Positions 1 to 10,602 of a stretch of 64,000 bases of DNA are shown piece by piece (the first letter of the stretch is position 1; each line of letters opens with the position of its first letter). Under the pieces are notes generated by a model. The model saw only the letters and a list, made by a program, of their open reading frames with translations, did no database searches and was not told where the DNA came from. The DNA is taken from assembly GCA_963855995.1 (NCBI GenBank), contig OY979717.1:63234243-63298242 (forward strand), written 5' to 3'. This DNA is from Muricea muricata (taxonomy: Eukaryota; Cnidaria; Anthozoa; Malacalcyonacea; Plexauridae). Both the position numbers and the translations under genes were made by a program.

Positions 1-1380
1 ACAACATTACGGTTTCGCATTTTGATTCCCAAAGGAAAATAGAGCGATCTGAATTACAATTTTAATCCATACATGGTTTTGTTATAATGTATCTCAATGC
101 TGATACACCACTTGTCAAGTAGTTTTGTAATGGGTCACTAAAATATCCCAAAGACCAAAGATAGTGCAAAGTTAACAAGGTGATCATGAAATGTCCTCAT
201 ACACAGGGTGTCTCAAAAACGCAGAACGATTAATATATTAATAGTGTATTCTATTCAATTCGGAAAAGTCTGAAAGGCAAAGAATTTGGACAATCTTTAT
301 TTCTGGGAGTTCCTTCTTATTAAAAGAACTGCGCAGAGCGGACTGTATACTTATTATTACGTAGCTTATAAAAATTATAACATCTCATAATTATAAAAAT
401 TATAACATCTCATAACATCTCAGTTCAGATATATGAACCAAAAAGCAATGCTTTATTTTTCACTGGGAATCGTTGGGCTTCTATATTGCATACTCGTCTC
501 CGTTTGCATAATCGTACTCTAAATTATCCTCTATTTTTGATGAACTGTGTTCCACTTTTTTTTAATGTAATCGATTTGCTGCTTTACGTCACGTATTGTT
601 TGCTACTGCTGAACACTTGTTTGGTACTTCATGGTTAAACTCGCCATCTTCGACGCGTTTACAATGGTTTTTATATGGTCATCCCAATTAATGTTTCTTT
701 ATCAATAAACATAATGTTATTTTCACTTGTGCAGGATTATATTATTAATTCAAAGCGTTTTTTGTTAGTGGAATTTTTGTGTGATCTGAACGATGTCTTA
801 ACAATCTTGTGTGCTGTTCCTTTAATCATATTATATCGCTTTCAAAACTCATTGATAATTCATAACAAAACACAAAGGAAATCATAGCCGTGAAGGAGTC
901 TATATGTGATAAGACGCACGTGTATTTTCACAAAACTTTCGCCTAAAATTTCTCGGCTTATGCAACATCTATATTTGAAAATTCTTTCGCTAACAAACTG
1001 ACAAGATGGGTATAAAATGGATCGTTTTTTATGGTATTTAAAATACTCACAATTAGTGCCTTATATTAGATATAAGATTTATATCTGATAAAGCACTCCT
1101 GCTCGTATATTAAATAGTGCTTAATGCCATTACATTCTGCCACTCGTCTTTTGTCCTGTTTTGTTTGTGTCATATGTTAGTCATTATTTATGTACTTTGT
1201 TTTCTTATTAATTTAAAGTTCAAGGCAAAATTTCCCTAGATAAGTAGCTTGTGGAAAAATTGCCTTTTTTAGAATTAAATATTGTTAAAACCAAATCTTC
1301 AAGACAAACTTGTCATATTTGTACGAAAGTTCCGACGCCATCTACATTGTTCTTACTTAGTAAAAATTTAAAAACTGTAC
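1..1380. other. Probable intron, no recognisable gene
   Basis: AT-rich sequence with no protein I recognise on either strand. Positions about 366-424 carry a short imperfect direct repeat built on AAATTATAACATCTCAT. The region most likely continues the intron downstream of the EGF exon at 1381-1503. Confidence 0.4.
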
Positions 1381-1503
1381 CTTTACAATCAAAACCATCT
1401 CCAGTATATCCCAGTTTGCACAAACACGAATGAGCTCCAAGTGTATCCCTACAATTGGCATTCACGTGACATACATCATCATATAACTCACACTCGTTAA
1501 CAC
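1381..1503 (-). CDS. EGF-like domain 5 exon, after the VWA
   Basis: The exon is 123 nt, phase 1 to phase 1, with a TTTTCTTAG acceptor and a GTACAG donor. It encodes VNECELYDDVCHVNANC, then GAHSCLCKLGYTGDGFDC: six cysteines with a calcium-binding N-E-C start. The gene must continue to the left of the window, because the exon ends in phase 1 and I recognise no further exon in 1-1380. Confidence 0.88.
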
Positions 1504-1844
1504 CTAAGAAAAAGGGACAATTATAGTTTCTGTCCGACAATGGCCCCTTTTTAACGAGATTTTGGTGCAGGTTTTGCTCTCCTACTTGAGAAATGTACTG
1601 GAAATGCTTTATAGAGTACAAAAAAGTAGGTTTCTTAAGGGTCAAGCTAAAAAAGATAAAAATTAAAGAATATTTAGTATTTACTGGAACAAGCTGTTCA
1701 TTAAAAGGTATTAATCGTTCACGTGAATTATTGATCTTGATTAATTTTGATTTCTTATCCGTAACACAGCTCTAAACTCATTTCTATTTAACTGAATAAG
1801 CTTAAGCATGCCTGGGGTAAATCACAGGATCTTCTAGAACTCAC

Positions 1845-2091
1845 CCGTGCAGGATACATTTATAAACTGGTTTATGATAGACAGGAGATTTGCGAATGTG
1901 TTGACCTCCAAAATGTTTTCTTCAATAGAGTTAGTAAGATTCAGTATTTGGCTCTTTGGCACGTCTTGACCAATTGCAACAGCCAAGACTGTAATGTCTT
2001 TGGACTGGAGTCTCCTTGCAATATGAGCCAAAGGTTCAATCGGTACTCCCGGTCCTACGGTCTGTTCCCCGTCCGTTAGCACCACTGCCAC
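1845..2091 (-). CDS. VWA domain, second exon
   Basis: The exon is 247 nt, phase 0 to phase 1, with a TAG acceptor and a GTGAGT donor. It starts VAVVLTDGEQT, where TDG carries the third MIDAS motif, and continues through AHIARRLQSKDITVLAVAIG and the final helix to SCTG. Together with 2610-2959 it makes a VWA region of about 199 residues, normal for the family. Confidence 0.9.
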
Positions 2092-2609
2092 CTATAAACA
2101 CATTAACAATACAATGAAAATATAGGGTGCTTGTCATTTACATGGTCAGACGGATCTGGCCAGTATAATAAAAGCAAATTTCCAAACTAGTAGGCTCAAA
2201 TATATAGGAAAGTACATTGCATGTAAAAGCTTAATTGTTGGCTAGAACATTGCACTTTTCTTCGTAAATTGTTAGCACCAATGGTCTCTGCAGGACCCAT
2301 TTAATTTTGTACCATTTACTTTAGAGTAACAGAAAAACAGTATACTGACTTAGCAATATTCCTGCCAATCAAAATGTACAAAGCACCTTCTACAGTAAAA
2401 CCGGGCGCACACGAGGCGATTGTGTTGTCCGATTTGTAGTTTTGCGGCGTTTTTTTACGCGAGTCAGTCGGTCGGTCGATCGAAATCGGACAATATTAAA
2501 CTGTTTTGCTATTATACATTTGCATCTGAACTTATTAAATCGGCCTACTAAAATTGCGTCGTGTGTGTGCGCACGACTTAAGATGAAAAGGTTAATTAGA
2601 TTTTCCTAC

Positions 2610-2959
2610 CTTTCTTATATCAGGATCTGTTCTCATGCCATTTTCCTCAGCAAAAATATCCCTTTCAGCCATTAGCAAGGCCAAATCTATTCTTGTCAAC
2701 CCACCATTCTTTGTGAAATTTGCGAAAATGTTTACAAGATTACGTCGATTTAAATCTGCGCCAGTTACGGTATCGAAACGCATAAATACTTCAGCCGTAT
2801 TTCCAAATGATACAGCAGCGATATGATTTCCAGTGGGACCAATTTCCATTCTGCCAATAGTTTCAGTCATGAATTCCTTAACTAACACAAAATCACCTGC
2901 ACTGATTGAATCAGAAGTGTCCACGATGAAGGCAAGATCCAATTTGAAAGGACAGAAAA
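2610..2959 (-). CDS. VWA domain, first exon
   Basis: The exon is 350 nt, phase 1 to phase 0, with a TTTTCTAG acceptor and a GTAGGA donor after DPDIRK. The translation begins CPFKLDLAFIVDTSDSIS. DTSDS is the D-x-S-x-S part of the metal-ion-dependent adhesion site (MIDAS), and the MIDAS threonine is probably in GGLTRIDLAL. The domain continues without loss into 1845-2091. Intact metal-binding residues suggest a functional ligand-binding module. Confidence 0.9.
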
Positions 2960-3442
2960 CTAGAAAAGACAAATGTCGTGAAGTAACACAGTTCGAAGGG
3001 TTTATTTATTAGCATACAGACTGGGAAATAAACGTGAAATGAAGGGCGAGCCACGCAACTTTTCGTTGGCAGAGAAGATTGTAATTCTTTTAGAACTAAA
3101 GAGAACTTCTTAGAAGTTGACAGAGGAAAATCTCTGTCCAATAAACGTCCTTATAAGCAGGCTCAGTTTTTTTCTGAGTATGTGTAACTAAGGCACAATA
3201 CAGATTTTTGTGATTAAAATTCACCCAGAGGAATGTTCTTCCAAATCACAAGCGTGCACGCAAGGCAGTGAAGAAGAGTGGCAATCCAATTTTAAGAAGT
3301 AATATCGGTCAGGTTGTACTTCATATTGTCCTGAAATTAGTTTGCAGTGTATAAAGATGCGCACTTTGCAACAAAATATTTAAGTGAATATGCTCAGAAT
3401 GGAAGAAGTGACATTGAGATGATTGAACATTGTTTTCAATAC

Positions 3443-3562
3443 CATAACATTTGTTTCCATTGTTATAGAGTTCTTCAGGACAAGTGCAAGTGTAAGATCC
3501 AGGCGTGTTTTCACATACAGCACCATCCTCTGTGCATGGGTCACGATCACATTCATTTATAT
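3443..3562 (-). CDS. EGF-like domain 4 exon (calcium-binding type)
   Basis: The exon is 120 nt, phase 1 to phase 1. It starts DINECDRDPCTEDGAVC, continues PGSYTCTCPEELYNNG and ends KCY, with six cysteines. The donor GTATTG is a weak match to consensus. The phase fits the VWA exon that follows at 2610-2959. Confidence 0.86.
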
Positions 3563-4020
3563 CTATAAATTTATTGGAAAAAAAATTGTCGGCTGGATGC
3601 AGTAGCTATGTAAGATGTACTGGGAAGCAGCTAAGATTAACTAATATTTAAAGACTAAGAACAAATGTAAATATTTTGAAATCAAATTTGAAAAAAAAAC
3701 TACGTAAACACAGAGTCTGGGTCAAATATACATTTTAAATATAATTAATTGGGTCATGAATTGTTTGAGCGCACCACAGCTCTGCTCTGAGTTTGGTATA
3801 TTATATAGTTACTGTATTAAAATATAATCTTCGCTTGCTAAGGATTTGAGTGAATTTAGTACTCTCCATTTAAAAGGAAACTCTCGAGGGAAAAACTAAT
3901 ACACCTATATATGTCTATGTGCAACAAAGTGGTAGAGCATGTGGCGCATGGCAATACTTTGCTAATATTGACAGATTATAGGCCGTTTTATAGACCTTCA
4001 TGTCCTTTATTGAACCTTAC

Positions 4021-4140
4021 CGTCACATCTGTCATCGACTGGCATATAACCATCCTTGCAGGTACATGAAAACGATCCAGGTGTGTTAACGCAATTAGCA
4101 TTAGTTTGGCAATTTGAAGGATCTTCACATTCATTGACAT
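4021..4140 (-). CDS. EGF-like domain 3 exon (calcium-binding type)
   Basis: The exon is 120 nt, phase 1 to phase 1, with a TAG acceptor and a GTAAGG donor. The translation DVNECEDPSNCQTNANC, PGSFSCTCKDGYMP, then DRC gives a complete six-cysteine calcium-binding EGF domain. Confidence 0.88.
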
Positions 4141-4617
4141 CTATATGTTATAAAAAATCAAGAAATACATGTTTAATCAATGTCTTTAAACACTTATTAC
4201 ACTGGCCGCAGCCAGTGTCATAAAATGCCCTCGCTGTCTTTTTCGGGGTTTTTTTGCGACGCAAGTGTGACATTCCATTGCGGCACCGTGGGCTCAGGAT
4301 TTCGCAATTTAGCTAAAAATATCCCACCATTTAGGTTCTCAACAATACTACATGGAACGAATTGCGTATTTAACTACGTTACAAATCTTACACGCTGTAA
4401 TTGTGGGACGCATTTAATTATAGTTTATTGCGCATGCGTGTGAACTTTTCTGTGTTTTTCGATAAGATCAGAGATAACATATTGCCGAACTCTGTTGGTT
4501 TTGTATGGATTTTTATTGTGCCGTACTCTGAATGTTTGTGAAGTGACGGCCGTCGATAAGTGAGAACATGTACATATTTCAAATTAATGTTTAGAATATT
4601 GTAATCATTTAATTAAT

Positions 4618-4745
4618 TTATATATATATTTTCTTACTTTCGTCAATGCCAATGGCGTTTATTAATTGTAATAAATGTATTTTTCTCTATGCAATCTCCC
4701 TGCTGATGAGATATTTCGATCGCAGTCGTTAGTCGCGTTATTTTC
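4618..4745 (+). repeat. Diverged direct repeat, copy 1 (partner 7152-7276)
   Basis: The block from TATATATTTTCTTACTTTCG through AATAAATGTATTTTTCT to the CAGTCGTTAGTCGC end recurs in the same orientation at 7152-7276. Identity looks roughly 75-80 percent by eye with small indels. The second copy lies just upstream of the RPA-like ORF at 7619, so the block may be promoter or 5' leader sequence of an element present twice. No LTR features are evident. Confidence 0.45.
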
Positions 4746-5379
4746 AATTTGTAGAACATAGTGATGACACACACATTAATCGATAGAACTATTTAGTATT
4801 GGACGAGTCTCTCTGTGGACTGTAATAAACCCTAGCCTCTATTTTACACAAAGAAATTACTATAAAAAAGCCCATAATATTTTGTTATGTTGGTTTACCT
4901 GAAACAACTCGGAAAAATTGATTTTAGGATTTTTGCTCAAAAACCTTCCTTAGCATCTAAATAATGTAGTTGACTAGTTTTTTGTATGATATTGTCTCGT
5001 AAAAGATGTTAAAATGGGTTTAAAAGAAGCACTATTTATTTTTGAATTCCGTTACCATGGAAACGGAGATGCAATCATGGATATTATCACAGATTAATTT
5101 GTGATATTATCTTATTTTTTGATCAATATTTTACTCCCTCCCCTCCCTTAATACAAAAAACATTTTGGGCTCACTTGTAGAAAGATTTAACAGCGGTTAA
5201 CGCTGGGTGACTAGAAAACTTTCGAAAATCGACTGCTTTTGTATTACTTTCGAAATTTTGTTATTTAAATATACGCCACCCTATGCATAGGGGGGGGGGC
5301 TTTAAATTAAATTGATCCTAGAAGTAAACACAAAAAGAAAAGAAGGAGTTAAGGGTTTTCTGGAGTCCCAACGCGGTCA

Positions 5380-5571
5380 AAAGATGAGAATCAACCTGGT
5401 TGTCATAAAGATGAACAGCCATCAACAAGCTCGTGCACTGAGACCACCGACGATACTTTGGATCAAGTATCTGACCCAGTTGGAGCGTCTAAGCATAAAC
5501 GTACCGACCGAAGGGTTTTTTCAACTAGCAATCACTCATCTAGTGACTCCGATGTTGAAAATGAAGAAGGT
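5380..5571 (+). pseudogene. N-terminal exon remnant of a Mutator-like transposase
   Basis: Reading from about 5380, one frame gives DENQPGCHKDEQPSTSSC, then DTLDQVSDPVGASKHKRTDR and SNHSSSDSDVENEEG, ending at a GTGAGT donor after 5571. The charged, serine-rich composition and the downstream piece at 6073-6575 suggest the leader exon of the same transposase gene. The intron between them has been entered by the MITE at 5644-5884. Assignment of this exon rests on its position rather than on conserved motifs. Confidence 0.4.
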
Positions 5572-5643
5572 GTGAGTAGCAGTTACCGACTTATTTATGT
5601 CAACCTGTTGTCAGCCATGTTGTCAGATATTCATAAATGTCCA

Positions 5644-5884
5644 GGGGCCGGTTGTATCAAAGGCGTTTTGCTTAAACGGTGGATAAGTGAAATTTAAAGA
5701 TCACTTTTACACCTACTACGGTACCGAAATTATGAGTTTAAAAGAATAAATATTTTGTTTTATGTAAAATTGTTCTTCTCAGACCAAATAACTTTAGCTG
5801 GTTTGTTTATACAACATGCAAACTTGTTTTATATTTTTTACTTATCCACCGTTTAAGCTAAACGCCTTTGATACAACCGGCCCC
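5644..5884. mobile_element. MITE with TIRs of about 43 bp (GGGGCCGGTTGTATCAAAGG)
   Basis: Left arm GGGGCCGGTTGTATCAAAGG... to GGTGGATAAG (5644-5687) is the inverse of CTTATCCACC... to ACCGGCCCC (about 5841-5884). The interior of about 150 bp is AT-rich and non-coding. A shorter relative with TIR GGGCCAGTTGTATA lies at 40128-40266. I see no clear target duplication. Confidence 0.75.
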
Positions 5885-6072
5885 AGAAGGTTTGCTACTA
5901 TTTTAAATGTCTCTTTGTTTGATCAGTTTGCTTACAATGAGCGAAATAACTACTGCTTAAGATATTTTAAGTTAGGTAACTTCTGCTTTTAAGATATTAA
6001 TTGATATATTTATTTTGAATGAATTTACTTGAAATAGTTTCCAAATGTTGATTGTGGCATTGTGGTATTTCA

Positions 6073-6575
6073 GGTCAACTTGGTCTTAGTGAAAATACTG
6101 ATGGTAGGGCTGGCTTGATGTCTGAGTTTTTAGTGGAGTGTTCATAGTGTAATAGTTCCACAAAAATACATACATTGACAACCACAACAGATAAAGGTTG
6201 ATCATTTGTTGTGAACAGAAGAGCTGTGTACCTCGCTGTGTACCATTCCTTGAAGACTGGTGGGAGTTATGAATCACTGTCATCATTTTGCAGCATCATG
6301 AACATGCCATGTATATCAAAGACGGCATATTACAACCAAGTGAATATTATTTTGGGAGCACAAGAAGCTGAGGCTGAGCTATTGAAAGCTGCAGAGAAAT
6401 TGAGAAAACTTTTAGAAGATGAAGACGATACTGATCGGGATCCAGGCGACATGAGCAAGGGCGGTTATGGCATTACTGATGTGACAGTCAGTTTTGACAG
6501 TACCTGGGAAAAAAAGAGGATTCACCTCTCTTTTTGGGGTTTTCTTTGTTATGGAATTAAATTCCAAATTTGTTG
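6073..6575 (+). pseudogene. Broken Mutator-like transposase fragment
   Basis: A splice-acceptor-like TTTCAG precedes a frame with LGLSENTDGRAGLMSEFLVE, two in-frame stops near 6145 and 6200, then VNRRAVYLAVYHSLKTGG, FCSIMNMPCISKTAYYNQVN and VTVSFDSTWEKK. This resembles the Mutator-like transposase domain family that is abundant in cnidarian predicted proteins (NRRAV..., FCGIMNMP, VSFDGTW-x-KRGF signatures, recalled). After WEKK the frame shifts by one base in an A-run; the next frame reads GFTSLFGVFFVME before stopping. The rest of the transposase, including most catalytic positions, is absent. Dead, 3'-truncated copy. Confidence 0.65.
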
Positions 6576-7618
6576 ACTGTTTATGACTTTTACCTGTAGT
6601 GTTGTACTTTTAAACTTTAAATTCAATTTCCCAAAATGTGGTAATTTCCGACTTTGAGAAAAGATATCTCGACAGGGATTTTACCAATTTTGCTCAAATT
6701 TTCAGGGTAGGTAAAGCCCAACTAGCCTGAACTAGGTATGTGTTTTAAGCGGTGGAATTTGGCATAGGGTAAATTGGCAAAAATTTGGACAGGAAAAACA
6801 TTAAAAATTCCTGCGATAAATTAAGCATATATTTTGTGACCATGTTATGGAAAGACTATTTGGAATATCAAAAATCCCATCGCTTAATACAATCTGCACT
6901 CATTGAACCCAACAAAAATTAAAAAAACAATACATTTTTAGTGTAAATCAGAACAGATATCTTTTCTCAAGCATGACTCAGTATCCAGAAAGAATTATCA
7001 TGCTTTAAGGTAGAAAATATTAAACTGTTTGTCAGATAGAACTTTTTAGCTTTCCAATGATATATGGTTTGGTTAAATATAATATATTCCACTCTGTCGG
7101 CTTTCAAATTTGAGCATCCCGAAACCGCCCATTTCAGGTAGATTCCCCCACCTTATATATTTTCTTACTTTTCGTCAATGTTGTTTATTTGTTATTGTGC
7201 ATTTAATAAATGTATTTTTCTTTCTGCACTCACCCTGTTCATCCGAAATTTCAATCACAGTCTTCAGTCGCAATCGCAGTTTCGATTTTGGAAGACTATA
7301 AGGTATTACAGCACAGTAATGAAGGGCTTGTTCAATGTTCATAGTAAACAAAACTGGTGGGCTCGCGGTGTGATCTTTATTCTGAGCTGTGATTGTCAGT
7401 AGCTCATCTTGTCTTGACCAATAACTTTGCGCGACGGTGTCATGTGTGTCACACTGCTCGTTGTCATTGATTAATTTCGATCACATGATTTTGGCGTTGA
7501 CTTGTAGTCCGCATTCCGTACTGAAAACGTATGTACATTGTCGTACTTGTCACAAGCTAGTTTATATTTTCAGTGCGATTGTGAGACTTGAATACAGTAA
7601 AACTCTGATCAGGAAAAA
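6576..7618. other. Non-coding stretch between transposase remnant and RPA-like ORF
   Basis: No protein of note. It contains the second copy of the direct repeat (7152-7276) and the presumed 5' region of the RPA-like ORF. A TATA box cannot be assigned with confidence. Confidence 0.4.
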
Positions 7619-8671
7619 ATGTCCTCTTTGAAAAGGAAAGAACCGTTCATTGGTTACGTTCACAACCTGTCATCGCCTCGAAAAGGACAAAAGTGTGCAT
7701 GGTTTGACATGCAGTTACAAGGGCCAGATAACAAACGTGTTCGAGCTGTTTGTTTTGCAAAGGACAAGCGTACAACATTGCTTGAAAAACAAAACACTCT
7801 TTCACCCGTTAAGATATCGAATTATATCGTGGGTCCCAGTTGGGCTGGAGAAGGCGAAGAAATACGAATAAATGATATGAGCATTATTCAAGCACCATCT
7901 CCGAACGAATATAATTTCCAATACATACCAAACGACAACGCTTCTGGTGAACCAGAAATAACCGCCCTGTCAGCTGTACAATCCGAAATTGAAACGGGTA
8001 CGATTGTAAACGTAAAAGGTAAAATAAAAAAGGGTCAAAATGTCGAAGTCGTGGGAAAAAATAATTTGAAGATGCTAAAGTGCGCCATATGCGATGTCAG
8101 TGGTGTTTTGCAGATTACTTTCTGGGAAGATGAAATCGAACAGATCAAAGACGGTGTTGTTTACAAGATTACAAACGTAAGTGTTAGAAGTCGTGACCAC
8201 ATTAAATCCGTGACGACAACCCGCAATTCAGCTTTCGTCGAAGTGAACGACGTCGACTTGAATGAAATCGATGAGAGTGCTGCCTCACAGTCGTTAGATC
8301 AACGTGCTGAGGATACTATCTTACAAGTGGGAAAGATAAAGTCAGTTGAACTTGATAAACACAGAAGTTGTGTACACTGTTCAGCTAAATTTCCACCGGG
8401 TATTGAAACAAATGTTGTGAAGTGCTTGCGGTGTGGCCATCGAATGTTGTTTGATACTTGTCAACAAGTTGTCGCATGCCGTATGACCGTTACTTCCGCA
8501 GAAACGACAGTTACACTCACTTGTTTCTCTGAAGTGTTAGAAAATTTGTTTGAGATAGCTGATGTTAGTGGATCAAGTGACGATCACATTGCTGAACGGC
8601 TGCTTGTTTTAAGTGACTTAAAAATCGCATTTAATGACGAAAATATTGTCACTAACATTGAACAACTGTAA
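7619..8671 (+). CDS. Intact RPA-like OB-fold ssDNA-binding protein, intronless
   Basis: An uninterrupted 350-codon ORF begins at ATG 7619 in an A-rich context (AAAAAATGT). Residues about 10-90 and 110-210 look like two OB-fold regions (SNYIVGPSWAGEGEEIRIND; GTIVNVKGKIKKGQNVEVVG and ICDVSGVLQITFWEDE). Near residue 250 a zinc-ribbon CVHCSAKFPPG...KCLRCGHR has the CX2C-CX2C spacing of the replication factor A large-subunit C-terminal domain. Known RPA70 is about 600 residues, so this is a compact derivative. RPA-like proteins are carried by some Helitrons, and the Helitron helicase starts 2 kb downstream in the same orientation, so it may be an accessory gene of that element. Unlike the Helitron ORFs it has no lesions, so it might instead be an independent intronless gene. 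Transcription is unknown. Confidence 0.75.
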   Translation: MSSLKRKEPFIGYVHNLSSPRKGQKCAWFDMQLQGPDNKRVRAVCFAKDKRTTLLEKQNTLSPVKISNYIVGPSWAGEGEEIRINDMSIIQAPSPNEYNFQYIPNDNASGEPEITALSAVQSEIETGTIVNVKGKIKKGQNVEVVGKNNLKMLKCAICDVSGVLQITFWEDEIEQIKDGVVYKITNVSVRSRDHIKSVTTTRNSAFVEVNDVDLNEIDESAASQSLDQRAEDTILQVGKIKSVELDKHRSCVHCSAKFPPGIETNVVKCLRCGHRMLFDTCQQVVACRMTVTSAETTVTLTCFSEVLENLFEIADVSGSSDDHIAERLLVLSDLKIAFNDENIVTNIEQL

Positions 8672-9255
8672 TTAATAGTTTAACTGAACTTGTTCTTGAG
8701 TTTTGTTTGTACAATTTTGTTGCTAGTGAATTGGAACTTGATATTTAATAACATTTGACATTTTATATAATATAATTGACATTTAAATCTTAAAACATTT
8801 AATTGTAGAAGCCATATGTACAACTTTGTCAACGTGTGCGTTTTGTACAAAGGCCATGGGGGTTAACTTTCGAAAGATAATGAGGAAAATTCTTATGATG
8901 AGTTATGGTCCAAGTTATAAAATGTTTAGTTGACCGTTTACTATATTTCGTGCTTTTTTCCGATTTATATTACATGTAATATTGTTTCATATTATGGTAT
9001 GTTGTGTTGTGTTGGGTAGAATTGGGGTTGTTTTCAAACATTACATGCTGTTTTTGTTGATATAAAGTAGGTCCTTTTCAATGCGCTGTTACATGTAAAT
9101 GTCGATTGCTCCAAATAAGTCACGAAAAGTATTCTTTGTGTTTTCGAGAGTATTTTTTATAATGTACAAAAAGTAAAGAACGTACAATTGCGTTGTCTAC
9201 TTTTGATTTCGCTTCATTTATCGCTGAGATTTGACACGCCTTGTCGCGGACTCAT
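8672..9255. other. AT-rich spacer after RPA-like ORF
   Basis: No coding sequence recognised. It probably includes the 3' untranslated part of the RPA-like ORF. No clear polyadenylation signal was assigned. Confidence 0.35.
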
Positions 9256-10251
9256 GTTTTAAAAGGGTGTTTGTGTTCAGAGTAATGAGTAACGAGTAAT
9301 GAGTAACGAGTAATGAGTAACGAGTAATGAGTTTTTTTACTTACATTATAAAGATAAACCATGAAAACATTGAAAACAAACGATTATCCACAAGGTGAAT
9401 AGCATGTTCGCAACAGCAGAATACAAGTAAACGAACCTGCTGCTACTGGTGTCCTGTAAAAGTTTATATATATAATAAATTTTCGACCGCCATCATAGGT
9501 GGCCCAGGAATCGGTGCTTTTTAACCTTAAATGAATCAATCTTGTCCATAATGTTCCTTTTACAGCTGTCAGAAACTCGCGGAATTGCTTTTCTCGTGCG
9601 ACAGTCGGTCAGTCTCGCGCGTAAATGTAAATAGATTGTCTGCCGTTAATGCAAATACTTTAAAAACATACAAATATAGTGGAAACTAAGAGCAACAACG
9701 AAATAAAAACTACAGCATATTGAACACGGATAATTTTACAACATTCTTACCAATTTTCCCATTTCAAATCCTTTCCAAAGTACGAGAAAAAATGCGAAAC
9801 CTATGCTGGGGTCACCCAATCGGCCAATTCGCAATATTTTTGAATTTTTCTGCCTTCTTATTGGCTCACATATTTTTGTTGCAATTTCAGCCAATAAGCG
9901 AAAGTAGGAAAATTCAAAGAGAAAAAGAATTCTGCGAGTTTCTGACAGCTTTAAAAGGAACATTATGTACAAGATTGATTATTTAAGGTTAAAAAGCACC
10001 GATTCCTGGGCCACCTATGATGGTGGCCCAGGAATCGGCCGAAAATTTATTATAAATTTTTACAGGACACCAGTAGTAGGAGGTTCGTTTTCTTGTATTC
10101 TACCATTGCGAACATGCTATTCGCCTTGTAGATGATCGTTTGACTCAATTTCAATGAGTCAGTGGAATCAATGTTTTTATGGTTTATCTTTATAATGTAA
10201 GTAAAAAAAATCATTACTCATTACTCTGAATACAAACACTCGTTTTAAAAA
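9256..10251. mobile_element. Palindromic (fold-back) MITE, about 1 kb
   Basis: The first 330 bp are inverted at the end. GTGTTTGTGTTCAGAGTAAT near 9268 matches the inverse of ATTACTCTGAATACAAACAC near 10220-10240. The segment GGTGGCCCAGGAATCGG and the segment with CTGTCAGAAACTCGCGG are also present inverted on the other side. The left arm contains a small tandem of GAGTAACGAGTAAT (9281-9330) that is nearly absent on the right. There is no coding capacity. It sits between the RPA-like ORF and the Helitron. Confidence 0.8.
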
Positions 10252-10602
10252 ACTGAAAAGCAAGCCAATTAAGTTGATTAACAGATCACTAAATACTGAA
10301 ATATTACTATTTGCACAGTATTTAGAATGCCTCTTATTTCGCTCCGACAATTCCGTTGAAAAGTAAAAAAAAAACAGCATGCAATTTTGCACAAGTTTGA
10401 CAAGCAAAGTGCGGGTTTAATTTACTTTAGTTCATCTTCTGCCCGTAAAGTTGTAAATTGCGAGCTTCAGCTGTGTAATTAATTTTACTTGCGTGTCGCA
10501 AATTTAATCGCCTCCCACGTGTGTTTAACTGTATCTCCTCGGATCTCTGGCTCGCAAATCGCATCTTTACTGCTGGGATATTACTTTTTAGTTTTGTAGT
10601 GG

